Source: Anomaloglossus baeobatrachus
Lineage: Eukaryota; Chordata; Amphibia; Anura; Aromobatidae
Assembly: GCF_048569485.1 (NCBI RefSeq)
Contig: NC_134364.1
Span: 129,495,089-129,559,088 of the forward strand
DNA length: 64,000 nucleotides
Direction: 5' to 3'
Shown here: piece after piece, positions 11,204 to 22,024 of the stretch
Layout: each line of letters begins with the position of its first letter
Numbering within the stretch: position 1 is the stretch's first letter
Notes under the pieces: generated by a model
What the model was told of the DNA's origin: nothing
Seen by the model: the letters and a program-made list of their open reading frames with translations, nothing else
The model's database searches: none
Program-made: the position numbers and the translations under genes

Positions 11204-11490
11204 GTAAGAGGAGCACAATGGGGGTGCACAAAGGTAAGAGGAGCACAATGGGGGTGCACAAAGGTAAGAGGAGCACAATGGGGGTGCACAAAGGTAAGAG
11301 GAGCACAATGGGGGTGCACAAAGGTAAGAGGAGCACAATGGGGGTGCACAAAGGTAAGAGGAGCACAATGGGGGTGCACAAAGGTAAGAGGAGCACAATG
11401 GGGGTGCACAAAGGTAAGAGGAGCACAATGGGGGTGCACAAAGGTAAGAGGAGCACAATGGGGGTGCACAAAGGTAAGAGGAGCACAATG
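11191..11490 (+). repeat. Ten perfect 30-bp copies of the exon 1/intron 1 splice junction
   Basis: The unit is the last 13 bases of exon 1 (GGGGTGCACAAAG) plus 17 intron bases beginning GTAAGAG and ending ACAATG. Ten copies, identical by eye, lie head to tail, followed by a 7-base partial copy. Donor sites therefore occur at 11204, 11234, 11264, 11294, 11324, 11354, 11384, 11414, 11444 and 11474. The period is divisible by three and has no stop in the CELF3 frame, so every donor has the same phase. Each skipped donor would add [10 protein letters not shown]. If no donor were used, the frame would end at 11592. Identity of all copies points to very recent expansion or homogenisation, or possibly to an assembly-sensitive copy number. 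Confidence 0.95.
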
Positions 11491-12225
11491 GGGGTGCGCT
11501 GGAGCCAAGCTGCTGGGGAGAAGTTGGGAGTCTACACAGGGGTGTCCGGGGGGATGGAGGGTATGAGGAAGGCTGTGGGGCGTATAAAGTAGGGGCCATG
11601 GTGAGGGGTGCTGGGGTCAACCAACGGGGGGTGATGCTGGAAGTCAAGCTCCTGGGGGGCTCTGGATGGTAAAGAGGGGCTGACTGGCAGGACGGCTATT
11701 GATGGCTGTAGGAGGGACCCTCCAGGTGACCCCATATGCTCAGTTCTGGGTCCCTCCATAGATCCAGATATCCCGGGAAGGTCAGGGAGAGCCGGGAGAG
11801 GACTCCAAGGTGAAGAAGGGTTGTCAGAGCCAGGGAGTGTAACAAAGGGAGCCTGACAACCAGGAGGGGTAGCCAGAGGGGCGACGGAGGGTCCCCAGCC
11901 TACAGGGGGACATGGAGGGACAAAGGACCCGGCCACACAACAATGGGGCAGGATGACATTGGAGGCTGCCTTATAAAATGTCCATGATTCCGGGGCTGGG
12001 GGAGGGGATGTGTGATATTTGAGGAAGATGGTGTGACAGATGGCAGGGTGGGGGGTGGAGGGAACACTTAATGAACCAGCGCTGGTTAAGCTCAGCTGAG
12101 GTGGGAGGGCAGCGGAGAACAACAGGGGCCTATGTCCCCCCGACACCCCAAACTATCCGGGGGGACCACCACGTACGAGTGCAAGCTCCGCTGCTAGGAA
12201 CACAATTTCCATGCATGTATATAAC
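11491..12225. other. Intron 1, unique stretch
   Basis: This is GA/GT-rich intronic sequence without recognisable exons or mobile elements. A 204-codon - strand frame (11532-12146) is Pro/Ser-rich, resembles nothing I know and is treated as chance. Confidence 0.6.
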
Positions 12226-13707
12226 CACAAACCATAGATTGTAAACTCTGTAGGAGAGACATGACCATACAATCAGATTGTAAGCTTTTGTAGGAGAGAC
12301 GTGACAATACAATCAGATTGTAAGCTGTGTAGGAGAGACATGACCATACAATCAGATTGTAAGCTGTGTAGGAGAGACATGACCATACAATCAGATTGTA
12401 AACTCTGTAGGAGGGACATGACCATACAATTAGATTGTAAGCTGTGTAGGTCATACATGACCATACAATCAGATTGTTAGCTGTGTAGGAGAGACATGAC
12501 CATACAATCAGATTGTAAACTCTGTAGGAGAGACATTACCATACAATCAGATTGTAAGCTGTGTAGGAGAGACATGACCATACAATCAGATTGTAAACTC
12601 TGTAGGAGGGACATGACCATACAATTAGATTGTAAGCTGTGTAGGTCATACATGACCATACAATCAGATTGTTAGCTGTGTAGGAGAGACATGACCATAC
12701 AATCAGATTGTAAACTCTGTAGGAGAGACATTACCATACAATCAGATTGTAAGCTGTGTAGGAGAGACATGACCATACAATCAGATTGTAAACTCTGTAG
12801 GAGGGACATGACCATACAATTAGATTGTAAGCTGTGTAGGTCATACATGACCATACAATCAGATTGTATGGTCATGTCTCTCCTACACAGCTAACAATCT
12901 GATTGTATGGTCATGTATGACCTACACAGCTTACAATCTAATTGTATGGTCATGTCCCTCCTACAGAGTTTACAATCTGATTGTATGGTCATGTCTCTCC
13001 TACACAGCTTACAATCTGATTGTATGGTAATGTCTCTCCTACAGAGTTTACAATCTGATTGTATGGTCATGTCTCTCCTACACAGCTAACAATCAGATTG
13101 TATGGTAATGTCTCTCCTACAGAGTTTACAATCAGATTGTAAGCTGTGTAGGAGAGACATGACCATACAATCAGATTGTAAGCTGTGTAGGAGAGACATG
13201 ACCATACAATCAGATTGTAAACTCTGTAGGAGGGACATGACCATACAATTAGATTGTAAGCTGTGTAGGTCATACATGACCATACAATCAGATTGTTAGC
13301 TGTGTAGGAGAGACATGACCATACAATCAGATTGTTAGCTGTGTAGGAGAGACATTACCATACAATCAGATTATAAGCTGTGTAGGAGAGACATGACCAT
13401 ACAATCAGATTGTAAGCTGTGTAGGAGAAACATGACCATACAATCAGAATGTAAGCTGTGTAGGCGAGACATGACCATACAATCAGATTGTAAGCTGTGT
13501 AGGCGAGACATGACCATACAATCAGATTGTAAGCTGTGTAGGAGAGACATGACCATACAATCAGATTGTAAGCTGTGTAGGAGAAACATGACCATACAAT
13601 CAGACTGTAAGCTTTGTGGTTGAGATATGGCCATACAACTTGATTGTAAGCTCCATAAGGGGAGACATGACCATACAATCAGATTGTAAGCTCTGTAGGG
13701 GGAGACA
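12226..13707. repeat. Minisatellite, 39-bp unit, with 195-bp higher-order repeat
   Basis: The unit reads TGTAAGCTGTGTAGGAGAGA then CATGACCATACAATCAGAT. Five variants (AAACTCTG...ATTACC, AAGCTGTG, AAACTCTG with GGGACATG, GTAGGTCATAC, and TTAGCTGTG) recur in order, giving a 195-bp higher-order unit. The marker TCATACATG sits at 12451, 12646 and 12841. A block of about seven units (12862-13133) is in opposite orientation. Confidence 0.95.
12862..13133 (-). repeat. Inverted block inside the 39-bp array
   Basis: At 12861 the array turns round: CATGACCATACAATC, a single A, then GATTGTATGGTCATG, a perfect palindrome with one central base. The units then read on the opposite strand with the same variant order, and turn back at 13134 around TACAATC-A-GATTGTA. 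The block equals the reverse complement of a higher-order unit found in the left part of the array. Confidence 0.9.
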
Positions 13708-13709
13708 TG

Positions 13710-16700
13710 GGCATACAGTTACTGTATAATAGATAACTAGACTGGCAGATCCTCTGGTTACTACATTGTAGATCCCTATTCTGGGCGAGATCCTCTGGTT
13801 CCTGTATAGTACATCTCTAGGCTTGTGGATCCTTTACTTAGTATAGTAGATCCCTAAACAGCTGGATTCTCCTTGTTACTGTATAGTAGATCACGACTTC
13901 TAGATCTGTATAGTTGTATACCAACTGTATAGTTGATCTTAACATTGCTAGATCCTCTGTTTCTGTTTGAGATCTCTAAACTGGTTGATTGTCTGGTTAC
14001 TGTAAAGTACATCCCTGGACTGGTGGATCTTCTGATACTGTGTGGTACGTTTCAAGACTGGTGGTGGATCCTCTGTTTCTCGTAGATCCCTAAACTGGTG
14101 GATTCTCTGGTTACTGTATAATAGGTCCATAGACTGGTGGATCTCCTAGTTGCTACATAGTAGATTCCTAGACTGGTGAATCCTTTGGTTACTGTTTAGT
14201 AGTTCCCTAGATTGGTGGATCCTCTAGTTACTGTATAGTAGATCCCCAGACACGTGGATCCTCTTGTTACTGTAGATAGCTAGACTGCTGGAACCGCTGG
14301 TTACTGTGTAATAATTCCATAGACTGGTAGATCTCCTTGTTGCTACATAATAGTTCCCTAGAATGGTGGATCCTCTGGTTACGGTATACTAGATCTCTAC
14401 ACTGATCGATCCTCTGTTATCTGTATAGTAGATCCCTAGACTCGTGGATGCTCTGGTTACTGTATAGTGGGGCCTAGATTGGTGGATCTCCTGCTTACTA
14501 CTTAGTAGATCCTCTGGTTACTGTATAGTAGATTCTAGACAGGTGGATCCTCTGGTTACTGTATAGTAAATCCCTGAATGCTCTGGTTCCTTTATAGTAC
14601 ATTTCTAGACTGGTGGATCCTCTGGTTACTGTATAGTAGATCCCTGCATGCTCTGTTTCATCTATAGTAGATGCCTAGACTGGTGGATCCTCTGATTACT
14701 GTATGATAGATCCCTAGATTCTCTGGTTCCTCTATAGTAGATTTCTAGACTGGTAGATCCTCTGGTTAGGGTATAAAGTGGTGGATCCTCTGGTTACTGT
14801 GTAGTAGATCCCTAGACTGGTGGATCCTCTGGTTACTGAATGATAGGTGCTTACACTGGTGGATCTTCTGGTTAGTGTATAGTAGATCCCTAGTTGCTCT
14901 GGTTCCTCTATAGTAAATTTCTAGACTGGTGGATCCCTTGGTTACTGTATAGTAGATCCCTGGATGCTCTAGTTCTTCTATAGTAGATTTCTAGACTGGT
15001 GGATCCTCTGGTTACTGTTTAGTAGATGCCTAGACTGGTGGATCCTCTGGTTACTGTATAGAGTGATGGGACCTCTGGTTTCTGTATGGTAGATCTCTAG
15101 ACTGGGGATCCTCTGGCTACTGTATAGACTGTAGGATCCATTGGTTACTGTATAGAAGATCCCTGGATGTTCTGGTCCCTCTATAGTAGATTTCTAGACT
15201 TGTGGATCCTTTGGTTACTATGTAGTTCGTCTCTAGACTGGTGGATCATCTGGCTACTGTATAGACTGGTGGATCCTTTGGTTACTGTATAGTAGATCCC
15301 TGGATTCTCTGGTTCCTCTATAGTAGACTTCTAGATTGATGGGTCCTCTGGTTACTGTGTAGTAGATCCCTAGACTGGTGGATCCTCTGGTTACTGTATG
15401 GTAAATGCTTACACTGGTGGATCCTTTGGTTACTGTATAGTAGATCCCTGGATGCTCTGGTTTCTCTATAGTAGACTTCTAGACTGGTAGATCCTCTTCT
15501 TACTGTGTAGTAGATCCCTAGACTGGTGGATCCTCTGGCTACTGTATAGACTGGTGGATCCTTTTGTTACTGTATAGTAGATTCCCTGGATGTTCCGGTT
15601 CCTCTGTAGTAGATTTCTAGACTGGTAGATCCTCTGGTTACGGTATAAAGTGATGGATCCTCTTGTTACTGTGTAGTAGATCCCTAGACTGGTGGATCCT
15701 CTGGTTACTGAATGGTAGGTTCTTACACTGGTGGATCTTCTGGTTATTTTATAGTAGATCCCTAGTTGCTCTGGTTCCTCTATAGTAAATTTCTAGACTG
15801 GTGGATCCCTTGGTTGCTATACAGTAGAACCCTGGATGCTCTGGTTCCTCTATAGCAGACTTCTAGACTGGTAGATCCTCTGGTTACTGTGTAGTAGATC
15901 CCTAGACTTTTTATCCTCTGGTTACTGTATGGTAGATTCTTACACTGGTGGATCCTTTGGTTACTGTATAGTATATCCCTGAATGCTCTGGTTCCTCTAT
16001 AATAAATTTCTAGCCTGGTGGATCCTTTGGTTACTGTATGGTAGACGCTTACACTGGTGGATCCTTTGGTTATTGTATAGTAGATCTCTGAATACTCTGG
16101 TTCGTCTATAGTAGATTTCTAGCCTGGTGGATCCTCTGGTTACTGTGTAGTAGATCCCTAGACTGGTGGGTCCTCTGGTTACTGTATGGTAGATGCTTAC
16201 ACTGGTGGATCCTTTGGTTACTGTATAGTAGATCCCTGGATGCTCTTGATCCTCTATAGTAGATCCCTAGACTGGATCCTCTGGTTACTGTATGGTGGGT
16301 CTTTTGGTTACTGTATAGTAGATCCCTGGATGCTTGGGTTCCTCTATAGTAGACTTCTAGACTGGTAGATCCTCTGGTTACTGTGTAGTAGATCCCTAGA
16401 CTGGTGGATCCTCTGGTTACTGTATGGTAGATGCTTACACTGGTGGATCCTTTGGTTACTGTATAGTAGATCCCTGGATGCTCTTGATCCTCTATAGTAG
16501 ATCCCTAGACTGGATCCTCTGGTTACTGTATGGTGGGTCTTTTGGTTACTGTATAGTAGATCCCTGGATGCTTGGGTTCCTCTATAGTAGACTTCTAGAC
16601 TGGTGGATCCTCTGGTTACTGTATAGTAGATCCCTAGACTGGTGGATCCTTTGGTTACTGTATGGTAGATGCTTACACTGGTGGATCCTTTGGTTACTGT

Positions 16701-16850
16701 ATGGTAGATGCTTACACTGGTGGATCCTTTGGTTATTGTATAGTAGATCTCTGAATGCTCTGGTTCCTCTATAGTAGATTTCTAGACTGGTGGATCCTCT
16801 GGTTACTGTACAGAGTGGTGGATCCCCTGGTTAGGGTGTAGTAGATCTCT
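13710..16850. repeat. Degenerate minisatellite, about 39-bp unit rich in GGATCC
   Basis: The unit reads CTGGTTACTGTATAGTAGAT then CCCTAGACTGGTGGATCCT, with a second type CTGGTTCCTCTATAGTAGAT then TTCTAGACTGGTGGATCCT and a short joiner around GGATGCT. Copies are much more diverged than in the other arrays, so this array is older or less homogenised. A 238-bp block starting near 16186 is repeated at 16424 almost unchanged. The sequence is not related to the 39-bp array before it despite the equal period. Confidence 0.92.
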
Positions 16851-17441
16851 AGATTGCTTCTTCAGTCCAGGCTTGTGCCCCTCTGTAGGATTGTCATCAT
16901 ACTGTGCCTCTGGGACTTGTAGTCCCCCTCGGCCCTGCACTACAGGTGGTGCCTAATCCTGGAGGAATCTCGCTTTTCTGAAGCCAGGGACTCGCTCCAT
17001 TAATAGAATGCAGATCCTGTAATTGGATTTCTGCCGGATTTATCCTCGGACACAATTTGAGCGTCATGGAAGCCGATCAATCTCAGGAGCCGCACGCAGA
17101 CAATAGATAAACACAGCAAGTCAACGAGGCCTTGTCCCCAGAGCTTGCAGTTGTCTGTATATGGCAGGCCGTATACAGGGGCACATAGTGATGGACGGGG
17201 TCTCTAGGGGAACTCCGGGTGGCAGTGACCCGCATCATATACACAGCAGATAGATGGTGAAAATATGGAAGCACCGGACTCATCCATGATGGCCCCACCA
17301 AGAGGTGGTGCCGAAGCTTCAACCCTTTCTCACCTCACCCCTAATTAATGTTAAGGAGGACCTGGGGTCTCACGGAGAACATTGGGCACAGTCAGGTGTT
17401 TGCTAGGGGCAGTAAGATCCCTGCCGTACCTGGTACTGACC
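16851..17441. other. Intron 1, unique stretch with a possible conserved element
   Basis: No exon or mobile element is seen. The part at about 16995-17080 (ATTAATAGAATGCAGATCC, TGTAATTGGATTTCTGCCGG) has the AT-motif texture of vertebrate conserved noncoding elements with homeodomain-type sites. This is a judgement from composition only. Confidence 0.4.
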
Positions 17442-17537
17442 AATCTCATCATACAATCTCATCATACAATCTCATCATACAATCTCATCATACAATCTCA
17501 TCATACAATCTCATCATACAATCTCATCATACAATCT
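17442..17537. repeat. 13-bp tandem repeat, seven copies
   Basis: The unit AATCTCATCATAC is repeated perfectly from 17442, with a partial eighth copy that changes into AATCTGACCC. Confidence 0.95.
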
Positions 17538-18139
17538 GACCCATCCAGGAATGGAAGGGGAATGATTGACCCATGGGTACAGAGGAGTGATTGCCTCGTC
17601 TGCCTGGCACAAAAGCTGCCCCCGTAAAATTAAAGGAAGAAGGGTTAGAGGTCAATGAGAAGCGTTCAGTAGCAGAAATGTAAGGAGAGCAGGCCGACCA
17701 CACTGTACAATGAAGACCAATCTGTGATTGCATGGGGAGGGGGATGGGCATCAGATGTCACTGTAGATCAGGGGCTTGGGGTGCAGAACCATCATTACAT
17801 GATTCCTGCTCATGGCCCCCACCCCCTCAGAATAACAATGTATTATTCATTATGGGGATCCCAGCGTCACAATCGGGCACCGGACCGGTACAGAATAACC
17901 CGAGGCCTGGTCTACAGTGAGGAGGAAAGAAAACTCTGCCCTGTCGGGGAAAAGTCAGGCTGGCAGAGAACGATGGCATTAGAGGTCCTCAGGGCACCCC
18001 CAGCAGGCACCACTCCTGTCCCATCATCTCCTTCCTACTGTTTTATCTCCACAATATGACTGTGCAAATAGCAGGGGAACATCAAAGTGTGAGGAGCGTC
18101 CAATCCATCATACTAACAACCACCACTATAGTGCACAGA
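17538..18139. other. Intron 1, unique stretch
   Basis: I see no gene, RNA gene or transposon signature here. Short + strand frames (for example 17724-18059) have no recognisable protein features. Confidence 0.5.
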
Positions 18140-21060
18140 TCATCCCGCCACATAGTCTTCAAATAATCCTGCCATACTGTCATCAAATACCACCAAACAA
18201 TGTATAGATAATTCCGCCATACTGTCATCAAATACCATACAGTGTATAAATAATCCCGCCATACTGTCATCAAATACCATACAGTGTATAAATAATCCCG
18301 CCATACTGACATCAAATACCATACAGTGTATAAATAATCCCGCCATACTGTCATCAAATACCATACAGTGTATAAGTAATCCCGCCATACTGACATCAAA
18401 TACCATACAGTGTATAAATAATCCTGCCATACTGTCATCAAATACTATACAGTGTATAAATAATCCCGCCATACTGTCATCAAATACCACCATACAGTGT
18501 ATAAATAATCCCGCCATACTGTCATCAAATACCCCCATACAGTGTATAAATAATCCCGCCATACTGTCATCAAATACCACCATACAGTGTATAAATAATC
18601 CCGCCATACTGTCATCAAATACCCCCATACAGTGTATAAATAATCCCGCCATACTGTCATCAAATACCATACAGTGTATAAATAATCCCGCCATACTGTC
18701 ATCAAATACCATACACTGTATAAATAATCCCACCATACTGTCTTCAAATACCACCATACAGTGTATAAATAATCCCGCCATACTGTCATCAAATACCATA
18801 CAGTGTATAAATAATCCCGCCATACTGTCATCAAATACCACCATACAGTGTATAAATAATCCCGCCATACTGTCATCAAATACCATACAGTGTATAAATA
18901 ATCCCGCCATACTGTCATCAAATACCATACACTGTATAAATAATCCCACCATACTGTCTTCAAATACCACCATACAGTGTATAAATAATCCCGCCATACT
19001 GTCATCAAATACCATACAGTGTATAAATAATCCCGCCATACTGTCATCAAATACCACCATACAGTGTATAAATAATCCCGCCATACTGTCATCAAATACC
19101 ACCATATAGTGTATAAATAATCCTGCCATACTGTCATCAAATACCATGCAGTGTATAAATAATCCCGCCATAATGTCATCAATACCACCACACAGTGTAT
19201 AAATAATCCCACCATAATGTCATCAAATACCACCATACAGTGTATAAATAATCCCGCCATACTGTCATCAAATACCCCCATACAGTGTTTAAATAATCCC
19301 GCCATACTGTCAAATACCGCTATACAGTTTATAAATAATCCCGCCATACTGTCATCAAATACCACCATATAGTGTATAAATAATCCTGCCATACCGTCAT
19401 CAAATACCCCCATACAGTGCATAAATAATCCCGCCATAATGTCATCAAATACCACCATACAGTGCATAAATAATCCCGCCATAATGTCATCAAATACCCC
19501 CATACAGTGCATAAATAATCCTGCCATAATGTCATCAAATACCCCCATACAGTGCATAAATAATCCCGCTATAATGTCATCAAATACAACCATACAGTGT
19601 ATAATAAATCCCGCCATAATGTCATCAAATACCTCCATACAGTGTATAAATAATCCCGCCATACTGTCATCAAATACCCCCATACAGTGCATAAATAATC
19701 CCGCCACACTGTAATCAAATACCACCATACAGTGTATAAATAATCCTGCCATACTGTCAAATACTGCCATACAGTGTATAAATAATCCTGCCATACTATC
19801 ATCAAATACCACCATACAGTGCATAAATAATCCTGCCATAATGTCATCAAATACCCCCATACAGTGCATAAATAATCCCGCCATAATGTCATCAAATACC
19901 ACCATACAGTGTATAAATAATCCCGCCATATTGTCATTAAATACCACCATACAGTGTATAAATAATCCTGCCATACTGTCATCAAATACCACCATACAGT
20001 GTATAAATAATCCCGCCATATTGTCATTAAATACCACCATACAGTGCATAAATAATCCTGCCATACTGTCATCAAATACCACCATACAGTTTATAAATAA
20101 TCCCGCCATATTGTCATTAAATACCACCATACAGTGCATACATAATCCTGCCATACTGTCATCAAATACCACCATACAGTGTATAAATAATCCCGCCATA
20201 CTGTCATCAAATACCACCATACAGTGCATAAATAATCCTGCCATACTGTCATCAAATACCACCATACAGTGCATAAATAATCCCACCATACTGTCATCAA
20301 ATACCATACAGTGTATAAAAAATCCTGCCATACTGTCATGAAATACCCCCATACAGTGTATAAATAATCCCGCCATACTGTCATCAAATACCACCATACA
20401 GTGTATAAATAATCCCGCCATACTGTCATCAAATACCCCCATACAGTGCATAAATACTCCCGCCATAATGTCATCAAATACCCCCATACAGTGTATAAAT
20501 AATCCTGCCATACTGTCAAATACCACTATACAGTGTATAAATAATCCCGCCGTACTGTCATCAAATACCCCCATACAGTGCATAGATAATCCCGCCATAA
20601 TGTCATCAAATACCACCATACAGTGAATAAATAATCCCGCCATACTGTCATCAAATACCCCAATACAGTGAATAAATAATCCCGCCATACTGTCATCAAA
20701 TACCCCCATACAGTGCATAAATAATCCCACCATAATGTCATCAAATACCACCATACAGTGCATAAATAATCCTGCCATAATGTCATCAAATACCACCATA
20801 CAGTGCATAAATAATCCCGCTATAATGTCATCAAATACCACCATACAGTGCATAAATAATCCCGCTATAATGTGATCAAATACCACCATACAGTGTATAA
20901 ATAATCCCGCCATACTGTCATGAAATACCCCCATACAGTATAAATAATCTTGCCATACTGTCATCAAATACCCCCATACAGTTTATGAATAATCCCGCCA
21001 TACTGTCATCAAATACCCCCATACAGTTTATAAATAATCCCGCCATACTGTCTGTAAACA
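18140..21060. repeat. Minisatellite, 42/45-bp unit, about 65 copies
   Basis: The unit reads GTATAAATAATCCCGCCATA then CTGTCATCAAATACCACCAT then ACAGT (45 bp); a 42-bp form lacks one ACC-type triplet. Both lengths are multiples of three, so - strand frames of 343 and 840 codons result (repeat MAGLFIHCMVVFDDS). They are not genes. Decayed copies seem to continue to about 21320 (AATAATCCTGCCATACAGCG and similar). Confidence 0.95.
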
Positions 21061-22024
21061 CCCTCATAAAGCACACACATACTACCGTGTTATCTTCAAA
21101 CAATTCTGTATATTACATAAATAATAGCCCCATATACTGCCCCTGCTATTCATTGTCCCAATAATCCTGCCATACAGCGCCCAAATAATTTTCCTATACT
21201 GTCCAGAAATGTGACCGGATGACAATGAGACACCATACATAACGTAATACTGCTCTATAGTACCTAAATAATATTGTTATACGGTGCACAAATCACCACC
21301 CGTATGGCTCCGGAATAATGCCGCCATCCAACGCCTATGTAGGACCTTTATCTGCTCGTGTAATGCCACCAGGGTGCGACTAATACAACCCCAGATGATG
21401 TAGCGGGAGGGTGGGAACGGACGAGCAATATTTACAGGAATACTCGTGCACTTCTACGTCACGGAGGGAAACTCAGAAAAGAAGTGCACCCCCCCCTCCA
21501 CCAACAACACTCAGCGGAGCCGCGTACGTGGCCGATCCATAGTGATCAATGCTTGCTATGTTTGGTAGCTGTCAGCCGTCCAACCAGGGGAAGGCAGCGG
21601 CTGATGTATATTAATGCACTAGACGGATTACTCTTAAAGGGCCACGCACCCTCCGTCCAAAACTTGTATCGGTGCAGGAGCATCATACATCACCCCGGAG
21701 GGTCTCATCGCGGGACACAGGGGACATGTAGGGAGACAATATGACAGTGCCACCTCCTGTGTCCTGTGTGCGGGTTTCTTTGAGAGTACCGGGTGCTGCA
21801 CTTTTATTGAGATCTTGACTATATCTAGGATGAAGGCCCAGGGGGATCCGGGTGTAATTAGGGCACAGCCCAGAGCCCGCCGGCGCCACATTCATGTAAT
21901 TACATAAATGAGGCCAAATGACAGGCAAAAATGTCAGAGACGTGATTAATGGAGGGGGACGCGGGGTCCAAGTAATGTGACCAGACACTGGTATATGTAT
22001 CATGTTCATAGCAAGATATACTAA
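21061..22024. other. Intron 1, unique stretch with a candidate conserved noncoding element
   Basis: After decayed repeat copies this is unique intron. The part at 21850-21960 contains the palindrome ATGTAATTACAT (21894-21905), AAATGACAGGCAAAAATG (TGACAG is a MEIS/PBX-type site) and GTGATTAATGG, a dense set of homeodomain-type motifs as in vertebrate neural enhancers. No exon is seen. Confidence 0.45.

Noticed and set aside
11204-11592. The 188-codon frame through the splice-site repeat as the true end of a short CELF3 protein
   Set aside because: It would stop inside RRM1 after the repeats, while exon 2 with matching phase and conserved length is present at 35714; it would need full intron retention.
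11532-12146. 204-codon - frame in intron 1
   Set aside because: Low-complexity Pro/Ser-rich translation without known similarity, opposite to CELF3.
12226-13707. CRISPR-like regular spacing in the 39-bp and other arrays
   Set aside because: There are no unique spacers between repeats, and the locus is a vertebrate gene.
12226-16850. A common origin of the two neighbouring arrays with ~39-bp periods
   Set aside because: The unit sequences show no similarity, so the equal period is taken as coincidence.
18140-21103. Long - strand frames (343 and 840 codons, MAGLFIHCMVVFDDS repeats)
   Set aside because: Unit lengths of 42/45 bp keep any stop-free frame open; it lies wholly inside a CELF3 intron array.
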